Source of the DNA: Selaginella moellendorffii | Lineage: Eukaryota > Streptophyta > Lycopodiopsida > Selaginellales > Selaginellaceae | Length of the DNA: 64,000 nt | Direction: 5' to 3' | NCBI RefSeq assembly: GCF_000143415.4 | Contig: NW_003314304.1 | Coordinates: 926,047 to 990,046, forward strand | Part shown: piece by piece, positions 42,674 to 53,184 of the stretch | How the letters are laid out: each line of letters begins with the position of its first letter | How positions within the stretch are numbered: position 1 is the stretch's first letter | Translations under genes and position numbers: made by a program | The notes under the pieces: model-generated | The model's input: only the letters and a program-made list of their open reading frames with translations | Database searches by the model: none | Told to the model about the DNA's origin: nothing

Positions 42674-44486
42674 ATGGAACTTGACAGCGATCAGGGCGAC
42701 TGGGACTCCGCCGTCCGGCCTCGCTACGCATCGCCATCGCCATCGCCTCTCAATTCCACCATCTCAGGTCTGTACGAGGATCACGAGCGGCAGCAGCAGG
42801 AGTCGCGCGGCCTGGAAACTCTGGAGCTGATCCTCCAGAAGATCCTCCGGAGCTTGAGCGCATTGGCGGACAATTTCGATCGGATTCTGAGCTCGTACGA
42901 GGCGGCCAAGAGCGAGGGAGGCAGCGTTTGCTGCTGGAGGGCAGTGAGAAGCTTGCGAGATGGAGCCTGGAAGAGATTCAAGGGGCTTAGATCCGCGCGA
43001 AGGGATCCCAGCTCCCTGTTGGTGTGCTGCATTTTAGTACCTCTCGTGTTCTTCCTCCTCGTCGGTACGTATTCCTGTTTAGAAGTCGGGTCCGATGGAG
43101 TCCGAGGTGGAGTCCGAGGTGGTCTCGGCTGTCCGAGCTCGGACTCTTTTTTCTTCGAAAGAAGCTAAGTTGTCGATCCAATGCAGGGCCTAGAACACGA
43201 TCGTTTCAGCCCAAGGCATCTCCAGACGATCGTCAGAAAGCTCGAATCCCACCCACGCGGATCCAATTGCCGGACGGTAGAAACATCTCATACCGGGAAG
43301 AAGGTGTCCCTGCCGATCAAGCAAAGCGCACAGTGCTCGTTGTTCATGGATTTCTCTCATCGAGACTAGCAGGTTCGTGAGCTTTTCATTCATGGGCTCT
43401 ACAGTCTCTCCGTCAACTTGTAGGAATTCCCGGAATCAATTCTTCGCTGCTCGATAGCTATGGTGTTCGACTTGTGGCTTACGACTTGCCAGGATTTGGA
43501 GAGAGTGATCCTCACCACAACAGAAGTTACAAAACCTCGGCCTCGGACATGGTCAGCATCGCCAACGCTCTCGGTTTTGGCGACCAGTTTTGGATCCTGG
43601 CGTTTGATGGAGGTGGTCCTCACGTTTGGGCTGCGATTCACTACATTCCAGAGAGACTAGCAGGTAATCACATCTTTCTTTTTTTTTCTCTTGAGAGTTT
43701 AGCAAGAGTGTTCTCGCTTGTGTTCTTGGACACAGGTGTTGCTATGGTTGCTCCGGCGGGAAATCCATACGGAGGAAATCTCACCTCGAGTGAAGCGGCC
43801 AAAGCCTGGAAGGCCTGGTCATTCCGGAGAAGATTGCTCCATTTCTGTGCCAGGAAGTTTCCATCTTCTCTTGGAGGTTTTCTCCGGAGAACTCTCCTGG
43901 AGAAGATCGACAGGCTTAGCAGAAGCTTGTATGCCACCTCAAGATCAAAGGTTTGCATTGTTTTGATCGTGGAATGACTCAAGGTCATCGAGTTTTGCAG
44001 GATCGAGCTCTTTTCGAGCAGCAGGATTTCATGAGATTATGGGAAGACGACGTCCGGGAATCCATGAACCAGAAGCGAGCTTTCTCGCTGGCCCAAGAGC
44101 TAGTCTTGCTGGTTAACAACTGGGGATTCGACTTGGGCGATCTCAAGCGAAAGAGACCTCCCGCCGGCGATGGAATCGTGAGCAAGCTGCGGGGCCTTTT
44201 CTCTCAAGAACAGTCGGATCTCCTCGGCTTCCAGCGACCAATACATATATGGCATGTAGGTGGTGGTGTTCTTGGTTTGGTTTTTCTCCAAAAGCTTGCT
44301 GATCTTGGCGATTGTAATCAGGGAACTGACGATGTAGTCGTGCCGATTGCGATGAGCGAGTTTGCGCAGCGAGTCCTGCCTCACGTAAACTTCCACAGGT
44401 TGCAAGGCGAGGGCCACTTCTCGTGGTTCTATCTCTGCCATGAATGCCACACAGATTTGTTCAAAGCCATGTTTCCAGATGAATAG
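42674..44486 (+). CDS. Membrane-anchored alpha/beta-hydrolase with Asp at the nucleophile position
   Basis: Six exons (42674-43064, 43187-43372, 43424-43663, 43736-43950, 44001-44255, 44322-44486) give 483 residues. The N-terminal ~110 residues are soluble, followed by one transmembrane segment (about 112-130, SLLVCCILVPLVFFLLV) and an alpha/beta-hydrolase domain. Recognisable parts are the strand with the HG loop (TVLVVHGFLSS), YDLPGFGESD, the nucleophile elbow ILAFDGGGPHVWAA, a lid region, GTDDVVVP (acid) and GEGHFSW (His). Plant relatives usually have Ser in the elbow (GFSGGG type, by recall); here codon 254 (43606-43608, GAT) is Asp. Asp nucleophiles occur in epoxide hydrolases and haloalkane dehalogenases, so the protein may have a different reaction or be inactive. 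The substrate is unknown. Its stop lies 51 nt from the convergent RING gene's stop. Confidence 0.85.
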
Positions 44487-44537
44487 CCATGGAAAGAAGA
44501 GATCGATTCTATTTCTCTTGGATTGTTACATGTAAAT

Positions 44538-44891
44538 CTACTGTCCTAACCAGCGCGTTTCCTCTTCCACTGCTTTCCATATCGCACGAAAGGTAATGGG
44601 CTTGGGGAGCTTTGCGCTACACATCGGGCACGAATCATTGTTTTCCATCCACTCGCGAAGACATTCCAGATGATAACAGTGCTTGCACGGTATCTGCTTC
44701 ACCGCGCTATCGAGCTCGAACTTTTCCTTGCAAACCGCGCACCATGGCTTGATCTCGGGGAGAAGATCGCAGATGCTGGGCATCGGCTTGGGAGGGGGTT
44801 TGAAAAAGATTTTCGTATCCACCCATGTCAATACCTTGGCCGTGAAATTCTCCACCTTTTCTAGCATCGTCACAGGCTTCTCGATCGCCAT
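44538..44891 (-). CDS. Small RING-H2 finger protein, probable E3 ubiquitin ligase
   Basis: Single exon, 117 residues. Zinc ligands have textbook RING-H2 spacing: C51-x2-C54-x14-C69-x1-H71-x2-H74-x2-C77-x10-C88-x2-C91. Pro89 between the last two cysteines and Trp81 are the residues that usually contact the E2 enzyme. There is no transmembrane segment or other domain; residues 1-45 contain an amphipathic stretch and a KPPPKPMP proline patch, and the C-terminal 20 residues are a short helix. Expected to recruit an E2 and ubiquitinate an unknown substrate. A TATA box lies 44 nt upstream of the ATG. Confidence 0.87.
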   Translation of the reverse strand: MAIEKPVTMLEKVENFTAKVLTWVDTKIFFKPPPKPMPSICDLLPEIKPWCAVCKEKFELDSAVKQIPCKHCYHLECLREWMENNDSCPMCSAKLPKPITFRAIWKAVEEETRWLGQ

Positions 44892-44934
44892 CTCTCACTC
44901 AAACCTATGGAAACATTTGTGGTTTTGGGCCATT

Positions 44935-44942
44935 TATTTATA
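44935..44942 (-). promoter_or_regulatory. TATA box of the RING-H2 gene
   Basis: TATAAATA on the minus strand, ending 44 nt before the start codon, which would put transcription start close to the ATG with a leader of roughly 15-20 nt. Confidence 0.5.
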
Positions 44943-45111
44943 CTAGCAAGAAAAGGAAATTTTACCTTTTTATAATTTAAGGGTTTACTTTTAATTACAA
45001 TTAGTGGTTGGGTTAAATGTTTATTAATTTTATTACCGTTTTATAGGCAATTTACTTTTATATCTTAATAATTATAAATATTTGAAATCAAAATGAGAGG
45101 ATCTTAGGGTT

Positions 45112-46290
45112 TTAGCGATAGACAATTGCGCGCTCTTCCCAGGCGGCGATCGCCAGCTCCATCGATGCAAGAGGTAGGCGAAGGTGAGCTTGACACGGGG
45201 ATTCGACGCAGCGGCGCCGCCCCGACGAGTAGGGCAGGAGATCGAAGTCATTCCCCAGCACGCTGTGGTCGCTGCCCAGGAATCGCTCGGGGGGAGAGCT
45301 CGGGGTCGCTCCAGACGCTTGGGTCGTGATGGATTGCCCAGACGTTAACGAGGACTGTGGTGTGATGCAAGGCAGGTCTTTTAGATCCCACTCCTCCAGA
45401 GAGCGATCTCTTCCCACGACTCTGTCCAGCTCCTCGTGAGCTCTCTCCTGGATTCTGGGGTTTAGGATCAGCTCCGAGACGGCCCATTCGATCGTCGCCC
45501 TGGAAGTTAGACTGCCGCAAGCTTACGTGAGAAAGAACAAAGTACGAAGAACAAGGTAAGCTTTTTCTTTCTACCTGGAGCAGCGGTTGTCGCTGAGCTT
45601 GTTTTCGCCTGCCAGAGTCAGCATCACGTCGACAAAGTCCCGGGGATTTCCTGGATCGAAGCCTTCCGTGTGCTCCTCGATGACTGCTTTGAGAAAGCGA
45701 GCTCTTGCTGGTAAGACCTCATTCTTGAGACGATTTTGCGTCCTGAGCGTGTCCAGCCACTGCAGCGCAGGGATGTAATCACCCGCAAAGAGCCATCTGG
45801 ATTCTTTCGCTACGATCCGACTCCTTGTAGTCCTCGGCCTCGGGAGTGAGGGGCTCGTCGGTACCGTAGAACTTCCTCCCGATCAACACGCTCGTCATGA
45901 GGTTCGTGAAGTACTCGTGCAGCATGGAGCTGAGATCAACTCGACGATCGATCCAAACGCTCCCAGCTCCAAGTGGCTGACTTTGGAGGCCGTGAAGAGC
46001 TCCGCGGCGCTCACTCGCCGCAGCATCTTCCATCGCTCGCCGAAAGATGAGGTCCTGGAAGTTGTGGCTGAGGAGGCAGGCGAGGCACGAAGGAGTAGTG
46101 GGGCCTTCTCGCAAACTCGGCGTCGTGCTCCTTGAGGACTTGCCTCGCCATCTCCGGGGCTTGCCTCGCCATCTCCAGCTATTCTTTCGAGCCATCTCGG
46201 CCAGGGAGCGGTGACGGTAAGCGCCGAGAGAGAGAGACGACGGGCCATGAGAAAGGACCTGTGACGAGCAAATCCAGCAGCGCACTGATC
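45112..46290 (-). pseudogene. Cytochrome P450 pseudogene
   Basis: P450 segments appear in the correct order on the minus strand but in changing frames. They are ARQVLKEHDAEFARRP and FGERWKMLRRVSAAELFT (C-helix WxxxR region) near 46000-46140; DLSSMLHEYFTNLMTSVLIG and TPEAEDYKE near 45830-45930; and YIPALQWLDTLRTQNRLK and GNPRDFVDVMLTLAGENKLS near 45590-45780. After a gap come VNVWAIHHDPSVWSDPEL, then RFLGSD and LLPYSSGRRRCVES, the haem-binding loop with its Cys ligand (normally FxxGxRxCxG). Several frameshifts, stops and a missing I-helix section make it non-functional. A 20-bp unit repeated near 46140-46180 (GDGEASP twice in translation) lies at the 5' end. Closest in style to plant A-type P450s. 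Confidence 0.85.
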
Positions 46291-46828
46291 TTGCTCTGCT
46301 GAATCAGTGTCGTAAGTCTTAGGTCTTTTAGCCTTGGCCTCTCTTATTAGGCTCGCAAGGTAAGGCGTGTTTTCGAAAATTTGAGAGACGAAAGAACTTT
46401 ACCTTGTCAAGAAGAGTTCACAAATAGAATTTGGAAAAGCCTACGCTGAAAGAATTATCCATCTTAAGTAGCCTACGCTGAAAGAATTATCTTAGGACTT
46501 AAGAATTTGGAGAGGGCCGCGCGTACGCGAGCCCTCAACTTCCACAAATTACGACGTCCACTCCTCCACTTTGGGAAGATGGTAGGCCGGCCAAGCCGAA
46601 GTGCAATGGGAAGGCCGAACCTAGGCCATTGGCCTTCATGATCACCAATAGACCCCGTCCAGGTAAGTATGGATCACTTCCCCAGGCCCTACCTTATATA
46701 CTGCTCTTGTGCCCTCATTCCACGCCCCGGCATGTGGGATAGGGTAAAGAATCTGGCGCAGCATATACTTTGGTCAAAGACCTAGTCGATGGCGCTAACG
46801 ACGAGCAAAAAGAGCATTGCTGTGCCTT
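46291..46828. other. Spacer between P450 pseudogene and tRNA
   Basis: No gene seen. A 20-bp direct repeat (GCCTACGCTGAAAGAATTAT) occurs at 46439-46458 and 46471-46490. Confidence 0.5.
46807..46811 (-). terminator. RNA polymerase III terminator of tRNA-Lys
   Basis: TTTTT on the minus strand, 17 nt after the tRNA 3' end, the usual Pol III stop. Confidence 0.75.
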
Positions 46829-46901
46829 CGCCGGCCGTGGGGCTCGAACCCACGACCACAAGGTTAAGAGCCTTGCGCTCTACCAGCTGAGCTAGGCCGG
46901 C
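46829..46901 (-). tRNA. tRNA-Lys (anticodon CUU)
   Basis: 73 nt fold into a complete cloverleaf. The acceptor stem GCCGGCC pairs with GGCCGGC, with discriminator G. The D arm has TAGCTCAGCTGGTAGAGC (A box), the anticodon stem GCAAGG..CCTTG carries CTT at 46868-46866, and the T arm has GTGGGTTCGAGCCCCAC (B box GGTTCGAGCC). No intron, no encoded CCA. The sequence is nearly that of other plant tRNA-Lys(CUU) genes. Confidence 0.97.
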
Positions 46902-47078
46902 TTTCAAAAACAAATGGAACTTCCAAGCAACAAGAAACCAAGACAGTCTTAAACGGGTTTTGTGACCATGCATTAGTTAGATTAATTTTGTGTTTATAAA
47001 TTCTAAATATGTTTATAATTTATAGTTTTTTCATTTTAAATCTAATAGAATCCACAGCTTATACAAGTTCGTCATCCA

Positions 47079-48932
47079 TCACCATTTCTTCTTCCCCAGC
47101 GAGAGCCTGCTTCCAAACTTGACGTCTGGATTCCGGGTGATGGATGATGTCGCGGCAGCGGCGGCTTTGCTACCCACGCGAGCCGAGATGCTCCACAGAG
47201 ATTCACCTTTGCCGCTGCTGCTCTTCTTCGCCGGAGCTGGAGCTGGAGCTGGAGTGGGAGCTTGATCGGCGACAGCCGGAGGTGGAACAACACTTCCAGG
47301 ATTCTTGGAAGTCTTGAGAAGCGGATGCTTGGGACCTCCAGTCTTTCCCATCCCGTGAGCGAGCAGCCACCGCGACCCGGATTGCTGCTGCTTTTGCGTC
47401 CCCCAGATCCTCTTTTTGCCGTTGCCACCCTCGATCGAATCACCCGACTTGAGACCCGCCATATGAACTCCAGTGATCTTGAACTGCGATGATGATCCCT
47501 GCTGCTGTTGCTGGAGTTCCTCCTCGTCCACCTCGCTGTTGCCTTGGATCGAGACTCTCTTGAACATCTTTGGTCGAGGAGGAACGAGCACTCGCTCCGC
47601 CTGGACGAATGCCATCATCGGTGCTCCCACTGGCTCGAAGTTCCTGAGAGGATCACGGAGCTGGACGAGCATGGCGAGCGTGAGTGTGTCACCCATGAGA
47701 CCACCTTGATCCTGCGAAGAAGAAGAAGAAGAATCCATCACTCTCTTGCCGCTACTGCCGCTGCTGCTGTGATCGTCGCTCGCGTTGGCCATCAAGACGA
47801 TGTCCGTGGAATGCGCGGCGTGGTGAGCTGCAAGAACAGCCTTGGTCTTGTCCGTCGTCTCGGCCTCGTCGTAAACTCCAGCGTCCAGCCTCATCCACTC
47901 GTCGAGCGAGATCGACATGGCCATCAATCCACTCTCACTGCCGTGATCTTGCCCCGGTGCTGCCTCGATCAACCTCAAACTTCCACTCCCGCCACCTTCT
48001 AAAAGATTGCTGCTGCTGCCTGGCTCGATCGCGTATGGAGCTTCCTCCTCGGCCATGTCCGACTGGATCTTGAGCCCCTGCATCGCCAGAGCCTCGATCT
48101 TCTCCATCGCCACCGGAGCCAGATCTTCCAGCGACATGAAAGTATCATCCGAGCTTCGCGGCCTCGGCGAAGCACCACTTCCACCATATCTCCTCTGATC
48201 AAACAAGGCTCCAGAGCTGTTCTTGGCTACTTCTAGTCCACCACTTCCACCATGCCCATACTCGAGAGCTAGCCTGTTACTACCACTGCCTTGTCCACCA
48301 CCAAGAGCTGGATACCTGCGAAATCAAACGTGAATGAGTAAAACCATCAACCATGCATCGTCGAAATCGCACCTTGGAGCTCCTTCCAGTGAAGCTTGAC
48401 CCTCCATAGCTATCTGGTATATGTTCTTGCCGGTTATATCCTCGAGAGGCATCGTTTCCATGACTTGGAGCGCCATGTTTTCGGATCCACCGGCTGCGAG
48501 GCTGCGAAAGATATCCAAAACACCCGATCCCATCTCCGCAGGCACCACCACTGGCTTGGAGACCTGGAGAACGAGCCGGCCATCGTTCCTTCCTCCCTGG
48601 AAATGGATCGGATTCATCGTTCGCAGCGAGCCACCGTCGCGAGTTGGAATCATGGAGCCGAGTCCGTCCGCGAGACATGGAGGCTCGGATGGTATCACCG
48701 CCAGAGCGCTGGCTGCCGAGAAATCCCCCGCGTGCTTTGGAGGAGATCTCTGGAAAGCTCGCTCGTTGAGACCCCACTCTTGCATGAGAGCCTCGGCCTC
48801 GGCGTCCTCGAGAAGCTTTGCTCGAGCTTTGCTCCTCGCTGCCTGTGCTGCCTTCTGGAGCTCCATCTCCGCCGCGTCCATGAAGGCCGAGAGATCGTCG
48901 TCTTCTTCGCTGCCCCAGCTTCCAACCTGGAT

Positions 48933-48963
<31 letters not shown>

Positions 48964-50387
48964 ATCGCTGGTCGAGAGTAAGGCACAAGAACAGTAGAAG
49001 TCTCTTCCTCCGCCACGATTCCTCCACCTCCAAAGTTCCTCCCGAGCAGAGCTTGCTCCTCCTCGAACTGCCGCAGCAGCAATCCCCGCGGCGAGCAGCT
49101 GTAAATCTCTCCCTCGTCGTCCGAGCTCGTTCCCAGCATGTGTAAGAACTTCTCGGCCTCGTCGTCCAGCTCGCCACCCTCGCTCTCGGGATGAAAGCTC
49201 CGGTCCTCCTCGAAGAAACTCTCCTCCACTCGACGAGACGACTCCTCCACGCCTTGATCCACCACGGAGAAGTCCGCCTCGCCGTCATCCTCGTCTCGAT
49301 CATCCGACTGCTCCATACTAAACTCTTTGAGCTCCTGTTCTTGCTGCCTCCCAGGAGTATCCGGCGCCAGCAGCCCCGAGCTGGAGCTCATCGTCATGGC
49401 TGTCCCGGTGTCCTCCTCCTCCTCCGGATCATCGTCGTCAAGGTTTAGATTCTCCACGTCGATCGAGTACTCGGGCTCCGACTGCGCGGGAGAAGCTCCG
49501 CCACCTTTCTGCTGCTGCTTCCTCACACCGGAGAGAGCGATCACACCTTGCGGCGAGCTCGGCAAGCTGCTAAAGGACCTCACCAGCCTTGAATCCGGCG
49601 GAGAGTGCGAGCTGAACTTCCCGGTAGTAGCAGCATCCGTGGACGATGGAACAGGGTCACCACTCTCATCCATCTCATACCCGAAAGTCACCACCAAAAT
49701 CCCACCTTTGGCCCTCCCGGAGAGCTTGAAGCTCGTGTTCCAGCTGCTCTTCTTCCCCGATCCCCGAGCGGAGCTATCGTCCGGGAGGATCCGGCTGAGA
49801 TCGAGCCTGTGCTTGCCGAGCTCGAGCTCGCTAGCATCAGGAGCCACGACCGAGAGAGTGAAGGTCTTGGACGTGTAGCGAACGCCACCGCTGGAGCTGG
49901 AGCTGCCATAGACGGCGCACTTGATCCGGAGAGCCTCCTCGAAATCGGCACAGCCTTTGAAAACCAGGGAAGGCACTGTTCTTGCCTCGCTCTCCTTGTG
50001 CTTGAGCCGGACCTGGAGACGAAGGCCCTCCAGCGATGTTGGGAGCTTGCTAATCCCGTGGACGTGGGCAACGAACTCGCAACCAAACCTCGTCTGGCCG
50101 ATGTGCGCCAGAGCTCGCAGCGGCTTCCAGTCCCAGAGGCTGCCGCCCTTCTTCTTGCGCTGGTGGGCGATTGGGAGCTGCTGCGTCACTGCCGCCGCTG
50201 GCACAGACCCCTGATCGCTCAAGAAATCGGGAAGATCGGCCCCGTCCGAGTGCCATGTTAGCAGCGCTCGATCTTGCGGCTCCTTCCTGCTGCCCTTGGC
50301 CTTGTAGAGCGCCTGGCTGAGCGCCTCGAGCTCGCGGAGCAGCTGCCCTCCAGCGTCTGCCCGAGAGGATGGAACCGACCCGACCAT
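47079..50387 (-). CDS. PMI1-like NT-C2 domain protein (plastid movement impaired family)
   Basis: Two exons, 50387-48373 and 48315-47079, encode about 1,083 residues, joined across a 57-nt intron. The start MVGSVPSS..QLLRELEALSQALY matches the usual PMI1 beginning (a short leader, then LLxELEALSxxLY). Residues ~81-235 form the NT-type C2 domain (GGSLWDWKPLRALAHIGQ, FVAHVHGISKLP, LELGKHRLDLSRILPDD, WNTSFKLSGRAKGG). A long acidic, Ser- and Gln-rich middle includes a nine-Gln run (48940-48960). The C-terminal region has the family blocks MALQVMETMPLEDITGKNIY, PYAIEPG, MSISLDEWMRLDAG, MLVQLRDPLRNFEPVGAPMM and QFKITGVHMAGLKSG. In Arabidopsis these cytosolic proteins are needed for light-driven chloroplast and nuclear movement. 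An in-frame ATG 81 nt upstream would give an atypical leader, so 50387 is preferred. Confidence 0.9.
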
Positions 50388-51310
50388 GTGTGATCTCACC
50401 CGTGCAGCCGATTTCTCGCTCGCAGATCCAGTTGGGCAGGGGGAGCGGCGGCCGGGGAGCGAACCCAAGTCGTCAAAATCGGATTTTGGCGCTCAGGGCG
50501 GCCGGATCGGGTGCTCGCGCGGAGAGGGGAAGAACGGTATGATGCATGGCATAAATCTTGGCGAAGAACATGCAAGAAAAGGGGGTAAAGGATGAAACTT
50601 TTAGAACAAAGTGGATGATCTTTGCAAGGAGAAAGTCGTACCTGGAGTGGCTTCTTCTTCTTCCTCTCGCCTGGCGCGCCCTGGAAAATGGAGAACAGCG
50701 CACGCCACTGGCGATGGTGTTTTTAGGGCGGTGAAAAACGAGCAACAGCAACAGCAAAGGGTTTTTATGTTGGTTTTACGGCGCCATTTTTCCCTCTCCG
50801 TGCTCTGCCAAAGTTCTTGTCTCTCAATTCAAACACTTGCTCTCATGATTCTCGAGAAAGCTTTGGATCAATCAATCAGTCGCTCAATCAATCAACGTGA
50901 TCCATGGATTATCAACGCTATACACTTCATTGTTTTTGCATTGCTGGGTTTCTTTTGCGTTGTTGGATTGTGATCTTCCACCGAGGCATGCAAAAGAAAC
51001 CATTCCGAGTTGGTTGGGATCTCCCGGCTGGAATTGCCATATACAAATCAGTGCTCGTTCGAAAGAGCTTGGAGGGAGCGGCAAAGCGGCAAAGCTCGCG
51101 CGAAATTCTATGCAACTTTCGCCTCGATGGTGGTGAAAACTTTGGCTTTAGCCTGGAGCTCCCCGATCGATTGCCGGAATTGTTGGATGCAGTAAACTTC
51201 CGAGGTTGGTAAACTAGTGTGTTGTCAAATGCATCCAACAAACTCAAATAGATCCAAGAAACTTTGCCGCCTCCAGAGCAAAACGATGGCGACGTGTTCC
51301 AACAAATAGT
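50388..51310. other. Divergent spacer between PMI1-like and PPR genes
   Basis: Holds the 5' regions of two divergent genes. No supported coding sequence; frames of up to 120 codons have no recognisable features. A short tRNA-derived insertion follows at its right end. Confidence 0.4.
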
Positions 51311-51378
51311 ATATTCGATTAGGGTAAGAAAAAAGGGATTCGAACCCGCGCAACGGAAAAGGGCATATTCGATTAGGG
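51311..51378 (-). mobile_element. tRNA-derived fragment flanked by a 14-bp direct repeat
   Basis: ATATTCGATTAGGG occurs exactly at 51311-51324 and 51365-51378. The 40 bp between them, read on the minus strand, contain GCGCGGGTTCGAATCCC, which has a perfect B-box (GGTTCGAATCC) and looks like the 3' half of a tRNA with a Ser/Leu-like variable-arm edge. The direct repeats resemble a target-site duplication, suggesting retrotransposition of a tRNA 3' fragment or a SINE relic. Confidence 0.55.
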
Positions 51379-51443
51379 CATGAGCGCGCAAGAGAAGAAG
51401 GGGCCTCGCTTGCGCACAGCATCGCGCGCCGCCGGCGCGTGGA

Positions 51444-52835
51444 ATGCAATTGCCGTCGCTGGTCCGCGCCATTCGCTCCTGCGACGATCTCCAGCTCGCC
51501 CGCCGCCTCCACTCGCGGATCTTGGACCTCCGCTACCGCCCCCACTTCGTCTTCCTCGCCAATCTGCTGATGCAAGCGTATGGCAAGTGCGGCAGCGCCC
51601 ATGAATCGCGTCGGGTTTTCCATACCATCGATTCGCTCGCGCGCCCCAATCTCTTCTCCTGGACAATCCTCCTCACAGCAAATGCCCAGAACGGGGATCT
51701 CGCGGCCGCCAAGGAGGTGTTTGACAAGATGCCCCACAGGGACGTGGTGACGTGGACGGCCCTCATTGGCGCCTGCGCTCGGGCCTGCCACGTGGTGGAG
51801 GCCGAGTCGCTGCTCTCCAGGATCCCTGCCACGGATGCGATCGCGTGGAGCAGCATGATCGTGGCATATTCCCTGGCCGGGGATATTCCTCTAGCGAGGA
51901 ATCTCTTCGAGAGCTTGGGCCAGGAGCGCGACGTGGTGGCCGAGACGGCGATGCTCCACGCATATGCCCTCGCGGGGTATCTGCGCGAGGCTCGCGAGCT
52001 GTTCGATTCCATGGCCGCCAAGAACGAGATCTCCTGGAGCGCGATGCTGGGGGGTCTCGCGGATCGAAGCTTGATGGACGAGGCGGCGGCGCTGCTGGAT
52101 CGAATGCCGCAGCACGACCTAGTCTGCTGGACCGCGATGCTGCTGGGCTATGCCCGGAAAGGGGATTTGGATCGCGCGAAGGCGCTGTTTGATCACATCC
52201 CGGAGCGCGATCTCGTGTGTTGGACGGCGATGGTGGAGGCGGCGGCGGGCAGGGTCGAGCTCGAGATCGCGGCGGCGGTGTTTGATCGAATGCCCGCGAG
52301 GAATGTGGTGTCGTGGACGGCGATAGTGGCGGCGCTGGGGCAGGAGCTCCGAGTGGACGATGCCCGGTTGCTCTTCGATGCGATGCCCGAGCACGACACG
52401 ATCTCGCGCAACGCGATGCTGTTTGGATTGGGGAAGATGGGGCGAGTGGAGGAATCCAAGGCTATGTTCGATGCGATGAGCGATCGAAGCATGGTTTCCT
52501 GGACGGCGATGCTGGCGATCTTTGGGCGGATGGGGCAGCTCGATCGGGCAGAGGGAGTGTTTGATCGAATGCCCAAGAGGGATGTGGTGTCTTGGACAGC
52601 GCTGGTGACGCTCTACATCCAAGACGGGCAAATGGAGGCCGCCAAAGCTGCGTATGATCGAATGCCACAGGCTGACATTGTGCCGTGGAATGCCATGCTC
52701 CAGGCCAAGATCCACTTTGATGGGTTTGGACATGCAAAGTGGCTGTTTGATAGAATGCCGCAGTGGGATTCCATCTCGTGCATGGCCCTTGTCGGCCTTC
52801 TCAATCTTAAAAAGCTACTAACACCCCTTCAATAA
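51444..52835 (+). CDS. PLS-type pentatricopeptide repeat protein without E/DYW extension
   Basis: Single-exon protein of 463 residues made of about a dozen PPR motifs, e.g. NLLMQAYGKCGSAHESRRVF, NLFSWTILLTANAQNGDLAA, EVFDKMPHRDVVTWTALIGA, GVFDRMPKRDVVSWTALVTL and LFDRMPQWDSISCMALVGLL. It ends within a PPR motif, followed directly by KKLLTPLQ and stop; E and DYW domains are missing, so it is either a short PLS protein or one truncated at the 3' end. The ATG at 51444 precedes the MQLPSLVRAIRSCDDLQLAR helix usual at PLS N-termini; an upstream in-frame extension is not needed. Confidence 0.87.
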   Translation: MQLPSLVRAIRSCDDLQLARRLHSRILDLRYRPHFVFLANLLMQAYGKCGSAHESRRVFHTIDSLARPNLFSWTILLTANAQNGDLAAAKEVFDKMPHRDVVTWTALIGACARACHVVEAESLLSRIPATDAIAWSSMIVAYSLAGDIPLARNLFESLGQERDVVAETAMLHAYALAGYLREARELFDSMAAKNEISWSAMLGGLADRSLMDEAAALLDRMPQHDLVCWTAMLLGYARKGDLDRAKALFDHIPERDLVCWTAMVEAAAGRVELEIAAAVFDRMPARNVVSWTAIVAALGQELRVDDARLLFDAMPEHDTISRNAMLFGLGKMGRVEESKAMFDAMSDRSMVSWTAMLAIFGRMGQLDRAEGVFDRMPKRDVVSWTALVTLYIQDGQMEAAKAAYDRMPQADIVPWNAMLQAKIHFDGFGHAKWLFDRMPQWDSISCMALVGLLNLKKLLTPLQ

Positions 52836-53184
52836 TATGAACTTATTTTGTTGATTAACCTAAAGAATATATTTAGAATAGCTAGGATATTCCCAAACCT
52901 AATGTTCCTTTTCTATAAACAAATGAATGAATTAAAATTAATTAACTTAGCTATCTCTAGCTCGATTAAGTGATATTTCGTTGATCTTAAAGCTTCGTGT
53001 CTTGGTGGTCGCTGCCTTAAAGAATCCCAATCGATCGACACGGAGTTTGGAGCGATTTCGTGGCAGGGAATCTCGATCGTTTCAGAGGGAAGGCAAAAAA
53101 TTGGTTTTTCAGTGTCTAGCTTAGAGAAAGAAGGAAAAATGGGTCGTTTCTTCGGTAGAAGCTCACGACTTTTGGAAGAAGAAA
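52836..53184. other. Spacer upstream of the phosphatase pseudogene
   Basis: No gene recognised; AT-rich start, then balanced composition. May contain the old promoter of the following pseudogene. Confidence 0.35.

Noticed and set aside
48396-50261. Plus-strand frames up to 249 codons opposite the PMI1-like gene
   Set aside because: Shadows of the coding strand, Leu/Ser-rich by codon complement, no homology recognised.
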